Positions 1 through 8,062 of a stretch of DNA of 64,000 bases are shown here, in pieces. Positions within the stretch are counted from its first letter, which is position 1. Each line of letters opens with the position of its first letter. This DNA comes from Pseudonocardia sp. DSM 110487 (GTDB taxonomy: Bacteria; Actinomycetota; Actinomycetes; Mycobacteriales; Pseudonocardiaceae). A program made the position numbers and the translations under genes. The stretch spans positions 5,890,001 through 5,954,000 of the forward strand of contig NZ_CP080521.1 of NCBI RefSeq assembly GCF_019468565.1, written 5' to 3'. The notes under the pieces were generated by a model that had not been told where the DNA came from, made no database searches, and saw nothing but the letters and a program-made list of their open reading frames with translations.

Positions 1-199
1 GCCGTTGCGGGGCCCGGTTCAGCTCGACGTCGCCCCACAGGTCGGCGGCGAGCCGCTCGTCGGGGACCGGCGTCCCGCGGGCCAGCACCAGCCGCACCAG
101 CAGCGCCCGTTCCAGCGGCCGGTCGACGGGCACGGCGGGACCGCCGCTCGTGATCATGGTCGGGCCGAGCACCCGTACGTCGAGCGGATGGGCCGTCAC
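1..199 (-). CDS. SARP/AfsR-type regulator, N-terminal part (runs off the window)
   Basis: This is the N-terminal 66 codons of a second SARP-like regulator; the rest lies before position 1. It starts at GTG 199, and the GTGA overlaps the TGA stop of the upstream regulator (196-198), so the two are probably translationally coupled. The translation, with motifs such as VLGP, DRPLERALLVRL and DERLAADLWGD, is the trans_reg_C winged-helix start of the family. It aligns clearly with residues 15-75 of the neighbouring protein, and the DNA of 1-125 resembles 2828-2950. It is therefore a tandem paralogue. The length and downstream domains cannot be seen. Confidence 0.8.
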   Translation of the reverse strand, partial: MTAHPLDVRVLGPTMITSGGPAVPVDRPLERALLVRLVLARGTPVPDERLAADLWGDVELNRAPQR

Positions 200-3039
200 G
201 CGAGTACGTCGAGGAGGCCGGCCGTTGAGCCCGGACCGGGGAGGAGTATCTGGACGACCGCCCTGCGCAGCCAGTCGGTGTAGCGCCGCTCGGTCCACCC
301 GGCCTGGTCAACGAGCCGCTGGCACTGCTCGGAACGCATGACCACCCACAGCAGGTCGCCGAGCTCGTCGACGGGAACCTCGGTGCGCAGCACCCCGCGT
401 TCGGCCAGTAGCGCGACGGTGAGCCGGTTGTCCAGCCTGGCGAGCTGCTCGCAGTGCTGGAGCGCCGCATCGAGATCCGGATCGGACGCCGCGGCCCGCC
501 GCAGCGCCTCCCAGCGGGCACCCATCCGGATGTTCGCGGCGGCCGCGAACGTCGCGATTCCTTCGACGACGTCCATCGCCGCCTGCGGGTCCAGCCTGGC
601 CAGACCACGCGCGAACACGTGCTCGCGCGGCTGCCCCTCGCCGATGGCGGCGGCCACCTCGTACAGCGCCATCGCCGCCTTGCCGTCGCCGAGGTACAGG
701 TATCCTGCGGCCGCCATCTCGGTCAGCGCCGCGAGGAAGCGGGCGTCGTCACTCTTCTCGGCGACCGCCCGGCCGGCCTCCAGCGCCTCGAGCCCCGCCG
801 CCGCGTTGTCGCGCTGGATCTCGATCGTGCCGAGGTAGAGGTGCGCCGTCATGATCAGCTCGGCGTTGCCGGAGCGGGCGGCGAGCTCGCACGTGCGGGC
901 GAGCAGCTGCGCCACCTCGTCGATCTCGCCGAGGAGCGCACTCGCCAGACCGTGGAACAGCAGCGCCCAGCACTGGTCCTCGAGGCGCGCGCCCTCGGCG
1001 CCCACGAGCGCCGCGAGGTGGCGGCGCTCCTCCTCGAACTGGCCACGGGCCTGCCACCACCAGTGCAGCGCGAGCGCCAGCCGCAATCCCTCGGCCGAGC
1101 GCTCGGAGCGGGGTGCCCGCTCGAGCGCCTCGATCAGGTTGGGCCATTCGGCCTCGACGACGCCGAGGTCGGCCGCACGGGCGATCGTGCGACACCACTC
1201 GAGGTGGCGGTCCCTGATCTCCTCGGCCTCACCGGCGGCGGCGAGCTGCTCCAGCGCGTACTCCCGGACGGTCTCCAGGAGCGTGAACCGGTGCCGGCCC
1301 CGATCCGACTGCCGGGTGACGAGGCTGCGGTCCACGAGATCCGCAAGCAGCGACGCGACGTCATCGGCCGCGAGCGGCGGGCCCGCCGCGACCTGCTCGG
1401 CGGCCTCGAGCTCAAACCCCCCGGAGAACACGGCCACGCGGCGCAACAGCGTGCGTTCGGGCTCGCCGAGCAGGTCGTGACTCCACGCGAGCGCCGTGCG
1501 CATGCTGGTGTGCCGGGTGCCCGCGTCCCGGCGCCCGCCGACGAGCAACCGCAGCCGATCGGGCATCCGGCTGGCCAGCTGGGCGACGCTGAGCGTGCGG
1601 GTCAAGCCGGCCGCGAGCTCGATGCCGAGCGGCAGCCGGTCGACCGCGGCGCAGATCGTCCCGACGTCGCCCGGCTCTGCGTCGACGGAGATGCGCTGCC
1701 GGAACAGCGTCGCCGCGTCCCCCGCGCCGAGCGGGCCGATCCGGTGCTGCTCCTCCTCGGCGAGGAGCAGCGGGCGCTGCGAGCTGACGAGCACGGTGAG
1801 CTCGGTGTGCCGGCGTAGCGCGGTGACCAGCTCACCGACCTGTTCGACGACGTGCTCGGCGTTGTCGAGCACGAGCAGCGCGCCGCCGAGCGCCGCCGCG
1901 ATCGCGCGGACCGGGTCGACTGACGTGGCCGGTACCCCGACGGCCACGCCGGCCGTCGCGGCGACCGACGCGGCGGGCTTCAGCGGGGCGAGCTCGACGA
2001 ACACGGTCGGGCGGCCGCCGGCAGCCACCGTGGACGCCGCCTCGACGGCCAGGCGCGACTTGCCTGCGCCCGGCCCTCCGACGAGCGTGATCAGGCAGGG
2101 TTCCCGCAAGCGCTCGACCAGCACGGCGAGGTCGGCGTCCCGGCCGACGAACGTCGTGGCCGGGGCGGGCAACCGGGTGCCGACGGTCCGCGGGGGCGGC
2201 GGCTGTGTCATCGGTGGCCCGCTCATCGGCACCCGTGTGCTCGGCGCCGGCCCCGCCTCGAGGAGCGCCGGGTCGTGGCGCAGCATGCGCAGCTCGAGGT
2301 CGGCGAGGGCCGGTCCGAGGTCGACACCGAGCTCATCGGCGAGCGTGCGCCGCATCCGGGCGAGCCGGTCGAGCGCGTCGGTCTGACGGCCGCCGCGGTA
2401 GAGCGCGAGCGCAAGCAGCCCGCAGAGGCCCTCGTGCACGGGGTTCTCGGCGGCCAGCCGATCGAGCTCCGTGACGACCTCGGCAGCCGCGCCGAGGGCG
2501 AGATCGGCGGTGAGCCGCTGCACGAGCAGGTCCAGCCGCCACGCGTCGAGGCGCTCCCCCTCGACGGCCGCGAAGGCGACACCGCGCATGTCGCCGAGCG
2601 CTGGTCCCCGCCACATCGCGAGGGCTTCCGCTGCCGCCGAGCGGGCGGCAGCGGGATCGTTCGCGCGCCGGGCGGCGGCGAGCGCGTCGGCGGCCGACCG
2701 CGCCGCGAGCAGGTCGCGTGGCTGCGCGGAGAGTGCATACCCGGCCGGCGAGCGGCTCAGCACGCCCGCGTGCGGGCCGAGCGCCCTGCGCAGTCGCGAG
2801 GCGAGCACCCGCAGCCGTTCGGCGGGTCGCGTGATCTCGGCGTCGCCCCACAGGTCGGCGGTGAGCCGCTCGTCGGCGACGGGGGTGCCGGTCGCGAGTG
2901 CCAACCGGACCAGCAGCGCCCGCTCCAGCGGACGCTCGACCGTCAGCGCGGCGCCATCGGCCGTGCACTGTGCCGGGCCGAGCACCAGCACCTCGACCCC
3001 CGCGCCACCGATGTGCGCAGCCCCCATACGTACCAGCAT
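196..3039 (-). CDS. AfsR/SARP-family transcriptional regulator with BTAD and NTPase domains
   Basis: This 947-residue protein is a pathway-type activator. A trans_reg_C winged helix (about 15-100) is followed by a BTAD helical domain (about 105-250), a Pro-rich linker, and an NB-ARC/STAND ATPase with Walker A GGPGAGKS near residue 325 and a VLDNAEHV Walker B. A helical, TPR-like C-terminal half follows, and no LuxR HTH is seen at the end. I chose ATG 3039, preceded by AGGGGGAG; an in-frame start at 3120 would add 27 unlike residues and leave almost no promoter against the divergent gene at 3136. Its stop overlaps the start of the next SARP gene by four bases. The target is unknown; no biosynthetic cluster is adjacent. 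Confidence 0.85.
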   Translation of the reverse strand: MLVRMGAAHIGGAGVEVLVLGPAQCTADGAALTVERPLERALLVRLALATGTPVADERLTADLWGDAEITRPAERLRVLASRLRRALGPHAGVLSRSPAGYALSAQPRDLLAARSAADALAAARRANDPAAARSAAAEALAMWRGPALGDMRGVAFAAVEGERLDAWRLDLLVQRLTADLALGAAAEVVTELDRLAAENPVHEGLCGLLALALYRGGRQTDALDRLARMRRTLADELGVDLGPALADLELRMLRHDPALLEAGPAPSTRVPMSGPPMTQPPPPRTVGTRLPAPATTFVGRDADLAVLVERLREPCLITLVGGPGAGKSRLAVEAASTVAAGGRPTVFVELAPLKPAASVAATAGVAVGVPATSVDPVRAIAAALGGALLVLDNAEHVVEQVGELVTALRRHTELTVLVSSQRPLLLAEEEQHRIGPLGAGDAATLFRQRISVDAEPGDVGTICAAVDRLPLGIELAAGLTRTLSVAQLASRMPDRLRLLVGGRRDAGTRHTSMRTALAWSHDLLGEPERTLLRRVAVFSGGFELEAAEQVAAGPPLAADDVASLLADLVDRSLVTRQSDRGRHRFTLLETVREYALEQLAAAGEAEEIRDRHLEWCRTIARAADLGVVEAEWPNLIEALERAPRSERSAEGLRLALALHWWWQARGQFEEERRHLAALVGAEGARLEDQCWALLFHGLASALLGEIDEVAQLLARTCELAARSGNAELIMTAHLYLGTIEIQRDNAAAGLEALEAGRAVAEKSDDARFLAALTEMAAAGYLYLGDGKAAMALYEVAAAIGEGQPREHVFARGLARLDPQAAMDVVEGIATFAAAANIRMGARWEALRRAAASDPDLDAALQHCEQLARLDNRLTVALLAERGVLRTEVPVDELGDLLWVVMRSEQCQRLVDQAGWTERRYTDWLRRAVVQILLPGPGSTAGLLDVLA

Positions 3040-3135
3040 CGCACTCCCCCTGATCAAGGAGTTCCGAGACCGCGTGCCCGGGGCGTGATACGTCCGTGAA
3101 GCATCCGTGAAGGCGGACACAGCAAGATTGGCGCC

Positions 3136-4206
3136 ATGGAACGTGCAGGCCAGGTCGAGCTGGTCTTCAGTGGGGGAACGTCACGCACCGGCAACCACGT
3201 CAATCTCTCCGCGGTGCGCACCGAGGGCGAACACCTCTGGCTCGCAGGTGACGAGACGGCCACGATCGAGCGCCTCGTGCTCGACTCCCCGTCGGCGCCG
3301 ACCCGGGGCGGGTGCGAGCGCAGCTTCGCGCTCGCCGACCTGGTCGATCTGCCCGGTCCTCCCGAGGAGGAGGCCGACATCGAGGGCATCGCGCGCAGTG
3401 AGGGCTGGCTGTGGGCGGTCGGCTCACACAGCCTGGCCCGCAAGCAGATCAAGCCGCACCACGGCGTCGAGAAGGCGGTCAGGCGCCTTGCCAAGGTCAA
3501 GCGGCAAGCCAACCGTTACGTGATCGCCCGGCTCGCCGTCGAGCCGGGAGCCGACGGCAGGCCCGAGCCGGTGCGCGTGGCCGCCGACGGGCGGCGCTCG
3601 GCGCTCATCGGCGGCGCCGGCTCGGAGAACCTCACCGACCTGCTGAGCGACGACGAGCACCTCGCGCCCTTCCTCGCGATCCCGTCCAAGGACAACGGGC
3701 TCGACGTCGAGGGCCTCGCCGCGCACGGCGACTCGCTCTACATCGGTCTGCGCGGCCCGGTCCTGCGGGGATGGGCGGTCGTGCTGGAGGTGCTCCCGGT
3801 GCCCGATGCGCGCGATCCGGCCCGGCTGACGCTGGGTTCGTGGGCGGACGGCACCCGCTACCGCAAGCACTTCGTGAACCTGGGCGGGCTCGGCGTCCGG
3901 GACCTGTGTCCCGACGGCGACGACCTGCTCGTGCTGGCCGGCCCGTCGATGGCGCTGTCCGGACCCGTGCGCGTGTACCGCTGGCACGGCGCGGTGGCGG
4001 GGCGGACCGGACTGGTCGTGCGCGGCGAGGACATCACGCTCGAGACCGACCTGCCGCACGGTGACGGGGTCGACCACGCCGAGGGCATCGCGCTGCTCGA
4101 GCCGGGCGACGGCGCGGAAGCACGGCTGCTCGTCGTCTACGACAGCCCGTCGCCCGCCCGCAGGCCCACCCCGCACTCGGTGCTCGCCGATCGGATCGGC
4201 CCGTGA
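3136..4206 (+). CDS. DUF3616 family protein
   Basis: A 356-residue protein of the DUF3616 type. The start contains a GNHVNLSAV segment and an LWLAGDE strand, then EADIEGIARSEGWLWAVGSHS and KQIKP. Later repeats (DVEGLAAHGDSLYIGLRGP, GLGVRDLCPDGDDLLVLAGP, DHAEGIALL) look like blades of a beta-propeller, a fold often found in esterase- or phytase-like proteins. No signal peptide or membrane segment is visible, so it is probably cytoplasmic. The enzymatic role is unknown. It is divergent from the SARP gene and shares a gap of about 95 bases with it. Confidence 0.75.
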   Translation: MERAGQVELVFSGGTSRTGNHVNLSAVRTEGEHLWLAGDETATIERLVLDSPSAPTRGGCERSFALADLVDLPGPPEEEADIEGIARSEGWLWAVGSHSLARKQIKPHHGVEKAVRRLAKVKRQANRYVIARLAVEPGADGRPEPVRVAADGRRSALIGGAGSENLTDLLSDDEHLAPFLAIPSKDNGLDVEGLAAHGDSLYIGLRGPVLRGWAVVLEVLPVPDARDPARLTLGSWADGTRYRKHFVNLGGLGVRDLCPDGDDLLVLAGPSMALSGPVRVYRWHGAVAGRTGLVVRGEDITLETDLPHGDGVDHAEGIALLEPGDGAEARLLVVYDSPSPARRPTPHSVLADRIGP

Positions 4207-4253
4207 CACGCCGGTGAGGCGGCCGTGCAACCCCGGAGAGTCAGGCTCGGCGC

Positions 4254-5636
4254 ATGGACAAGCGGGGCGGCTCGCCGCAGGGCCTGGTCAGGGGTCGGGT
4301 CGTCACGCGGGACGACGCCGCGTACGACGAGGCGCGCGCGGTGCACAACGGCGCGATCGACGCACATCCCGTGACGATCGTGCAGGTCAGCGGCGTGGAG
4401 GACGTCAAGCGCACGATCTGGTTCGCCCGCAGGCGGGGCCTCTCGCTCAGCGTCAGGGCAGGCGGGCACGGCGTGGTCGGCAACGCCGTGCGCGGCGACG
4501 TCGTCGTCGACCTGTCCGCGCTGCGTGCGGTCACCGTCGACCCGGTCGCTCGGACCGCAGTGGTGCACGGCGGCGCGACGTGGGGAGACGTCGACGCCGC
4601 CACGCAGGCGCACGGGCTCGCCGTGCCGGGCGGGCGGATCAGCAGCACCGGCGTCGGCGGGCTCACCCTCGGCGGCGGCGAGGGATGGCTGTCGTCGAAG
4701 CACGGGCTCAGCTCGGACAACCTGATCGCGGCCGAGCTCGTCACCGCCGCCGGGGACAGCGTGCCGGCCTGTGAGGACACCTCGCCCGAGCTGTTCTGGG
4801 CGCTGCGCGGCGGTGGCGGCAACTTCGGCGTGGTCACCTCGTTCACGTTCCGGCTGCACCCGGTCGAGCCCCTCGTCATGGCCGGGATGCTCGGCTATCC
4901 CCTTTCGGCAGCGCCCGAGGTGCTGGCGACGCTGACCGAACTGCACGAGGCGGGTGAGGAGAACTTCGCGGGCGCCGCCGCGTTCCGGTTGGCACCGCCC
5001 GCCCCGTTCGTGCCCGGCGACATCGTGGGCACACCGATCATCGCGGTGATCCCGGCCTGGTTCGGCGAGCACGATGCGGGCAAGGCGTTCCTCGCGCCGC
5101 TGCGCGAGCGGGTCAGGCCCGTTGTCGACGCCGTCGCGCCGATGCCGTACGTCGCGCTGCAGTCCATGCTCGATGCCGGATCCCCGAAGGGGATGCGCAA
5201 CCGGTGGTCCGGCGGGATCGTGCGGGATCTCGGCCCGACGCTGGTCGACCGGATGCGGCGGTCCGCGGTGCGGCTGCCCGGCCCGCTCACCCAGATCCTG
5301 ATCTCGCCGCTGCCGGACGCGGTCCGCAGGCTGCCCGACGACGCGACGGCGTTCCCCGCCCGCTCCGGCGGCCGCTGGATCGTGCACCCCGTCGCGGTCT
5401 GGGCCGACCCGGCAGCCGACGAGGAGGCGGCCGCGTGGGTCGCCGAGCTGACCGCGGTGGTCCGCGCGCACGGCGAGACCGGCAGCTACCTCAACCTCGA
5501 CGACCCCGACGACACCCGGATCCGCTGGGCGATGGGCGATGGGCGCTACCGGAGGCTGCAGCGGGTCAAGGCCGCGTGGGACCCGGAGGACGTCTTCCAC
5601 CACTGCACCCACATCGCGCCGCACCCTGGACGCTGA
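4254..5636 (+). CDS. FAD-binding oxidoreductase, berberine-bridge (BBE-like) family
   Basis: A 460-residue flavoprotein. The PP-loop FAD_binding_4 domain covers about 45-215, with RAGGHGVVGNAVRG, where the His is the usual 8-alpha-histidyl FAD attachment residue, and GGGEGWLSSKHGLSSDNL. A BBE domain closes the protein (SYLNLDDPDD... AWDPEDVFHH). Relatives oxidise alcohols, sugars or natural-product intermediates using oxygen. The segment PGGRISSTGVGG has Ser/Arg where bicovalent family members have Cys, so only single covalent attachment is expected. The ATG lies 47 bases after the DUF3616 stop, so the two could share a transcript. Confidence 0.85.
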   Translation: MDKRGGSPQGLVRGRVVTRDDAAYDEARAVHNGAIDAHPVTIVQVSGVEDVKRTIWFARRRGLSLSVRAGGHGVVGNAVRGDVVVDLSALRAVTVDPVARTAVVHGGATWGDVDAATQAHGLAVPGGRISSTGVGGLTLGGGEGWLSSKHGLSSDNLIAAELVTAAGDSVPACEDTSPELFWALRGGGGNFGVVTSFTFRLHPVEPLVMAGMLGYPLSAAPEVLATLTELHEAGEENFAGAAAFRLAPPAPFVPGDIVGTPIIAVIPAWFGEHDAGKAFLAPLRERVRPVVDAVAPMPYVALQSMLDAGSPKGMRNRWSGGIVRDLGPTLVDRMRRSAVRLPGPLTQILISPLPDAVRRLPDDATAFPARSGGRWIVHPVAVWADPAADEEAAAWVAELTAVVRAHGETGSYLNLDDPDDTRIRWAMGDGRYRRLQRVKAAWDPEDVFHHCTHIAPHPGR

Positions 5637-5645
5637 AGCCGTCTT

Positions 5646-5663
5646 GCAGTACGCCTGTACTGC
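5646..5663. terminator. Short perfect hairpin between two genes
   Basis: GCAGTAC-GCCT-GTACTGC forms a perfect 7-bp stem with a 4-base loop just after the flavoprotein stop. No U-tract follows, so it may be a weak terminator, an mRNA stabiliser or a protein-binding palindrome. Confidence 0.4.
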
Positions 5664-5701
5664 TGGCCGGTCGAGGCCACCACATCTCGAAGGGGAGCCC
5701 C

Positions 5702-5956
5702 ATGGGTAGCGACTCGGACTCGATGGATCGCACCACCGCGTCCCTGCTGTACGAGCTGCTGCGGTTCGTCGCGGAGGGACCACGCAGCTACGCCGAGGTG
5801 ATGGAAGCGTGGCGGACGTCGTGCCCGCGGTTGCCGATCTGGGAGGAGGCGACCGAGCGCGGCCTCCTCAGGAGGGAGAGGGACGAGTCGGGCGTCCCGG
5901 TCGTCCGGATCACGGCGGCGGGGCGTGCTGTCCTGCTCGAGGCCCGAGGCTACTGA
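5702..5956 (+). CDS. Small winged-helix-like protein
   Basis: An 84-residue protein starting at ATG 5702 behind GAAGGGGAG. The sequence reads as a helix-rich N-terminus (SLLYELLRFVAEGPRSYAEVMEAW) followed by WEEATERGLLRR, VVRITAAG and AVLLEARG. This helix-turn-helix then wing pattern is like the DNA-reading part of MarR/HxlR-type proteins, but without dimerisation helices. Similar small proteins of unknown role are common in actinomycetes. Whether it binds DNA is inference. Confidence 0.65.
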   Translation: MGSDSDSMDRTTASLLYELLRFVAEGPRSYAEVMEAWRTSCPRLPIWEEATERGLLRRERDESGVPVVRITAAGRAVLLEARGY

Positions 5957-6017
5957 GCCGGGAGTCAGGCGCCGCCGTGACCGGCGGCTGAATCGATCTC
6001 CGCGCCGTATCCTCCTC

Positions 6018-6030
6018 GTACCGGTGGTAC
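6018..6030. promoter_or_regulatory. Candidate operator palindrome upstream of the MFS gene
   Basis: GTACC-GGT-GGTAC is a perfect palindrome about 10 bases before the start codon of the MFS gene, just 5' of its AGGGGGG ribosome-binding site. A bound repressor here would block initiation. GTAC half-sites also occur in the hairpin at 5646-5663. Confidence 0.35.
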
Positions 6031-6040
6031 AGGGGGGACG

Positions 6041-7264
6041 ATGACGTCGCGCACGCTCGCCGATCCGACCCAACCGGTAACGGCGGGCTGGGTTGTCCGC
6101 TTCTCGCTCGCCTGGATCGGGCTGTACGCGGGCCTGTTCGGGCCGCTCGAGGTGCTGCTGCCCCAGCAGATCGCGCAGCTCGCACCCGCCGACAAGGAAG
6201 CGACACTCGCGCTGGTACTCGGGGCGGGGGCGGCCTGCTCGCTCGTGGCGAACCCGCTGTTCGGCGCGCTGTCGGACCGCACGCGATCCCGATTCGGCCG
6301 GCGCAGGCCCTGGATCGCGCTCGGGTTCGCCGGGGGCGCCGTCGCGATCGCGCTGCTCGCGGCGGCGCCGACCGTCCCGTTCGTGGTGCTCGGGTGGTGC
6401 GCGGTGCAGACGTTGCTGAACGCCCCGTTCGCCGCGCTCAGCGCCGCCGTGCCCGACGAGGTGCCGGCCGCGCAGCGGGGCACGGCCGCTGGGTACCTCG
6501 GCCTGGCGTTCGTCGTCGGAATCGGCGCGGGCGCCGGGCTCGCCGTGCTCGGCGGCGCGACCGCCACCGGATACCTGCTCTGCGCGCTCGTCGCCCTGCT
6601 CTGCAGCCTCCCGTACATCCTGCTGGGACGGCACACGCCGTACCGGCCGGACACGTGGCGATGGGGCGAGTTCCTGCGCGGGTTCTGGATCAACCCCGTG
6701 CGCCACCCCGACTTCGGCTGGGGCTTCCTCACCCGGTTCCTGGTGAACCTCGGCAACGCGGTCGTACTGCTCTACCTGTTCTTCTTCCTGTCCGACGTCG
6801 TGGGGCTCGCCGACCCGGCCTCAGGCGTGCTGGTCCTCACGGCGATCTACTCGGTGGCGATGCTGGGCTCCGTCGTCGTCGCCGGTCCGCTCTCGGACCG
6901 CCTGGCCCGGCGGCGCGTGTTCGTCACCGGCGGCGCACTCGTCATGGCCGCCGCTGCCGTGCTGATCTCGGTGTGGCCGGTCTGGGCGGGTGTGGTGGTC
7001 GCCGCGGTGGCGCTCGGGATCGGGTTCGGCGCGTACAGCGCGGTGGACTTCGCGCTGCTCACCCAGGTGCTCCCCGCGGCGCGCGACCGGGGAAAGGACC
7101 TCGGCGTGCTCAACATCGCCAGCTCGCTCCCCCAGGTCCTCGCCCCGGTGATCGCCGCACCGATCGTCACCGGTCTGGGCGGGTACGCGGCGCTCTACCT
7201 CGTGGCGGCGGCGATCGAGGTCACGGGCGCGGTGCTGGTCTACCGGATCCGCTCGGTGCGCTGA
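6041..7264 (+). CDS. MFS transporter (GPH/sugar-cation symporter-like)
   Basis: A 407-residue inner-membrane carrier with about 12 hydrophobic segments. The cytoplasmic loop after TM2 reads LFGALSDRTRSRFGRRRPWI, the form seen in GPH/SLC45-like sugar carriers, and a second copy, GPLSDRLARRRVFV, begins the C-terminal half. The start is ATG 6041 behind AGGGGGGACG. The 3' end overlaps the convergent phosphatase gene by 44 bases. The substrate is not evident; a sugar is suggested only by the loop motif. Confidence 0.8.
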   Translation: MTSRTLADPTQPVTAGWVVRFSLAWIGLYAGLFGPLEVLLPQQIAQLAPADKEATLALVLGAGAACSLVANPLFGALSDRTRSRFGRRRPWIALGFAGGAVAIALLAAAPTVPFVVLGWCAVQTLLNAPFAALSAAVPDEVPAAQRGTAAGYLGLAFVVGIGAGAGLAVLGGATATGYLLCALVALLCSLPYILLGRHTPYRPDTWRWGEFLRGFWINPVRHPDFGWGFLTRFLVNLGNAVVLLYLFFFLSDVVGLADPASGVLVLTAIYSVAMLGSVVVAGPLSDRLARRRVFVTGGALVMAAAAVLISVWPVWAGVVVAAVALGIGFGAYSAVDFALLTQVLPAARDRGKDLGVLNIASSLPQVLAPVIAAPIVTGLGGYAALYLVAAAIEVTGAVLVYRIRSVR

Positions 7265-8003
7265 CCCCGGGGCGCTGACGTCTCACGACGAGACGCTCTG
7301 CCCACCGCTCCAGATCGGCTGCCGATGCGCCGTGGGCCCGCAGCCATCCGGCGGTCCCCCCGGAATGGCCGTCGACGACGTCGAGCACGTGTTCGATGGC
7401 CTCCGGCGTGCTCAGGCCGGCCAGCGCAGCGCGCCCACCGGGGAAGCCCGCGGCAAGGGCGTGCCGATCGGCGATCAGCGCCTGGTTCTCCTCGGTGCGC
7501 CGGTAGTCGGCCACGACCGCGTCCCGGCGCACGCCCGCGGCCCGCAGCAGCAGCGCGGTGACGACGCCGGTCCGGTCCCGTCCGGCGGCGCAGTGCACGA
7601 GCACCGGGGGCTCCGCCCGAACGACTGCCGTCACAGCCGCAACGATCTGCACCGGGTGCTCGCGGATCCACCTGCGGTAGAGCGCGAGGAACCACCGCCC
7701 CAGTTCCGTGTCGGGCGGCAGCACCGGCGCCGCCGCGCCCGCGGCCCTCGTGTCGTCGATCAGCGCAACCGGCAGCACGACCGTCGCGCCGACGGCGAGC
7801 GGGTGCGGCGCCACCGCGCGCTCGCGCGTCGATCGCAGGTCGAGGACCGTGCGCGGCGGCCAGGCCGCGATCCCGGACGGCGGTGGGTCGCCGGCCAGCG
7901 GCGCGTCGCTGCGGTAGAGCACACCCGCGCGGGTGGTCCGGCCGTCCTCGGTGGGGAGGCCGCCGACGTCGCGCACGTTGCAGAGGCCGGTCACGATGCC
8001 CAT
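7221..8003 (-). CDS. Tyrosine-protein phosphatase (DSP/SIW14-like)
   Basis: A 260-residue phosphatase with the CX5R P-loop HCAAGRDRTG (Cys near 135), NVRDVGGLPT at the start, and YRSDAPL and VLDLRSTRE before the loop, the pattern of the Y_phosphatase3 group. It probably dephosphorylates phosphotyrosine or a phosphoinositide-like substrate in the cytoplasm. The start is taken at ATG 8003, where homology begins; no good ribosome-binding site precedes it. It converges on and overlaps the MFS gene by 44 bases. Confidence 0.8.
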   Translation of the reverse strand: MGIVTGLCNVRDVGGLPTEDGRTTRAGVLYRSDAPLAGDPPPSGIAAWPPRTVLDLRSTRERAVAPHPLAVGATVVLPVALIDDTRAAGAAAPVLPPDTELGRWFLALYRRWIREHPVQIVAAVTAVVRAEPPVLVHCAAGRDRTGVVTALLLRAAGVRRDAVVADYRRTEENQALIADRHALAAGFPGGRAALAGLSTPEAIEHVLDVVDGHSGGTAGWLRAHGASAADLERWAERLVVRRQRPGVSAPSGSGRPAPRP

Positions 8004-8062
8004 CGCTACCGATGGTGCGCCCGCTCGGTGGCCCCGCGGCGAACCAGGGATGAACGATCGAC

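Noticed and set aside
454..1818. Long plus-strand open frame (454 codons)
   Set aside because: It is the antisense shadow of the SARP gene; its composition is Arg/Gly/Pro-rich with no domain.
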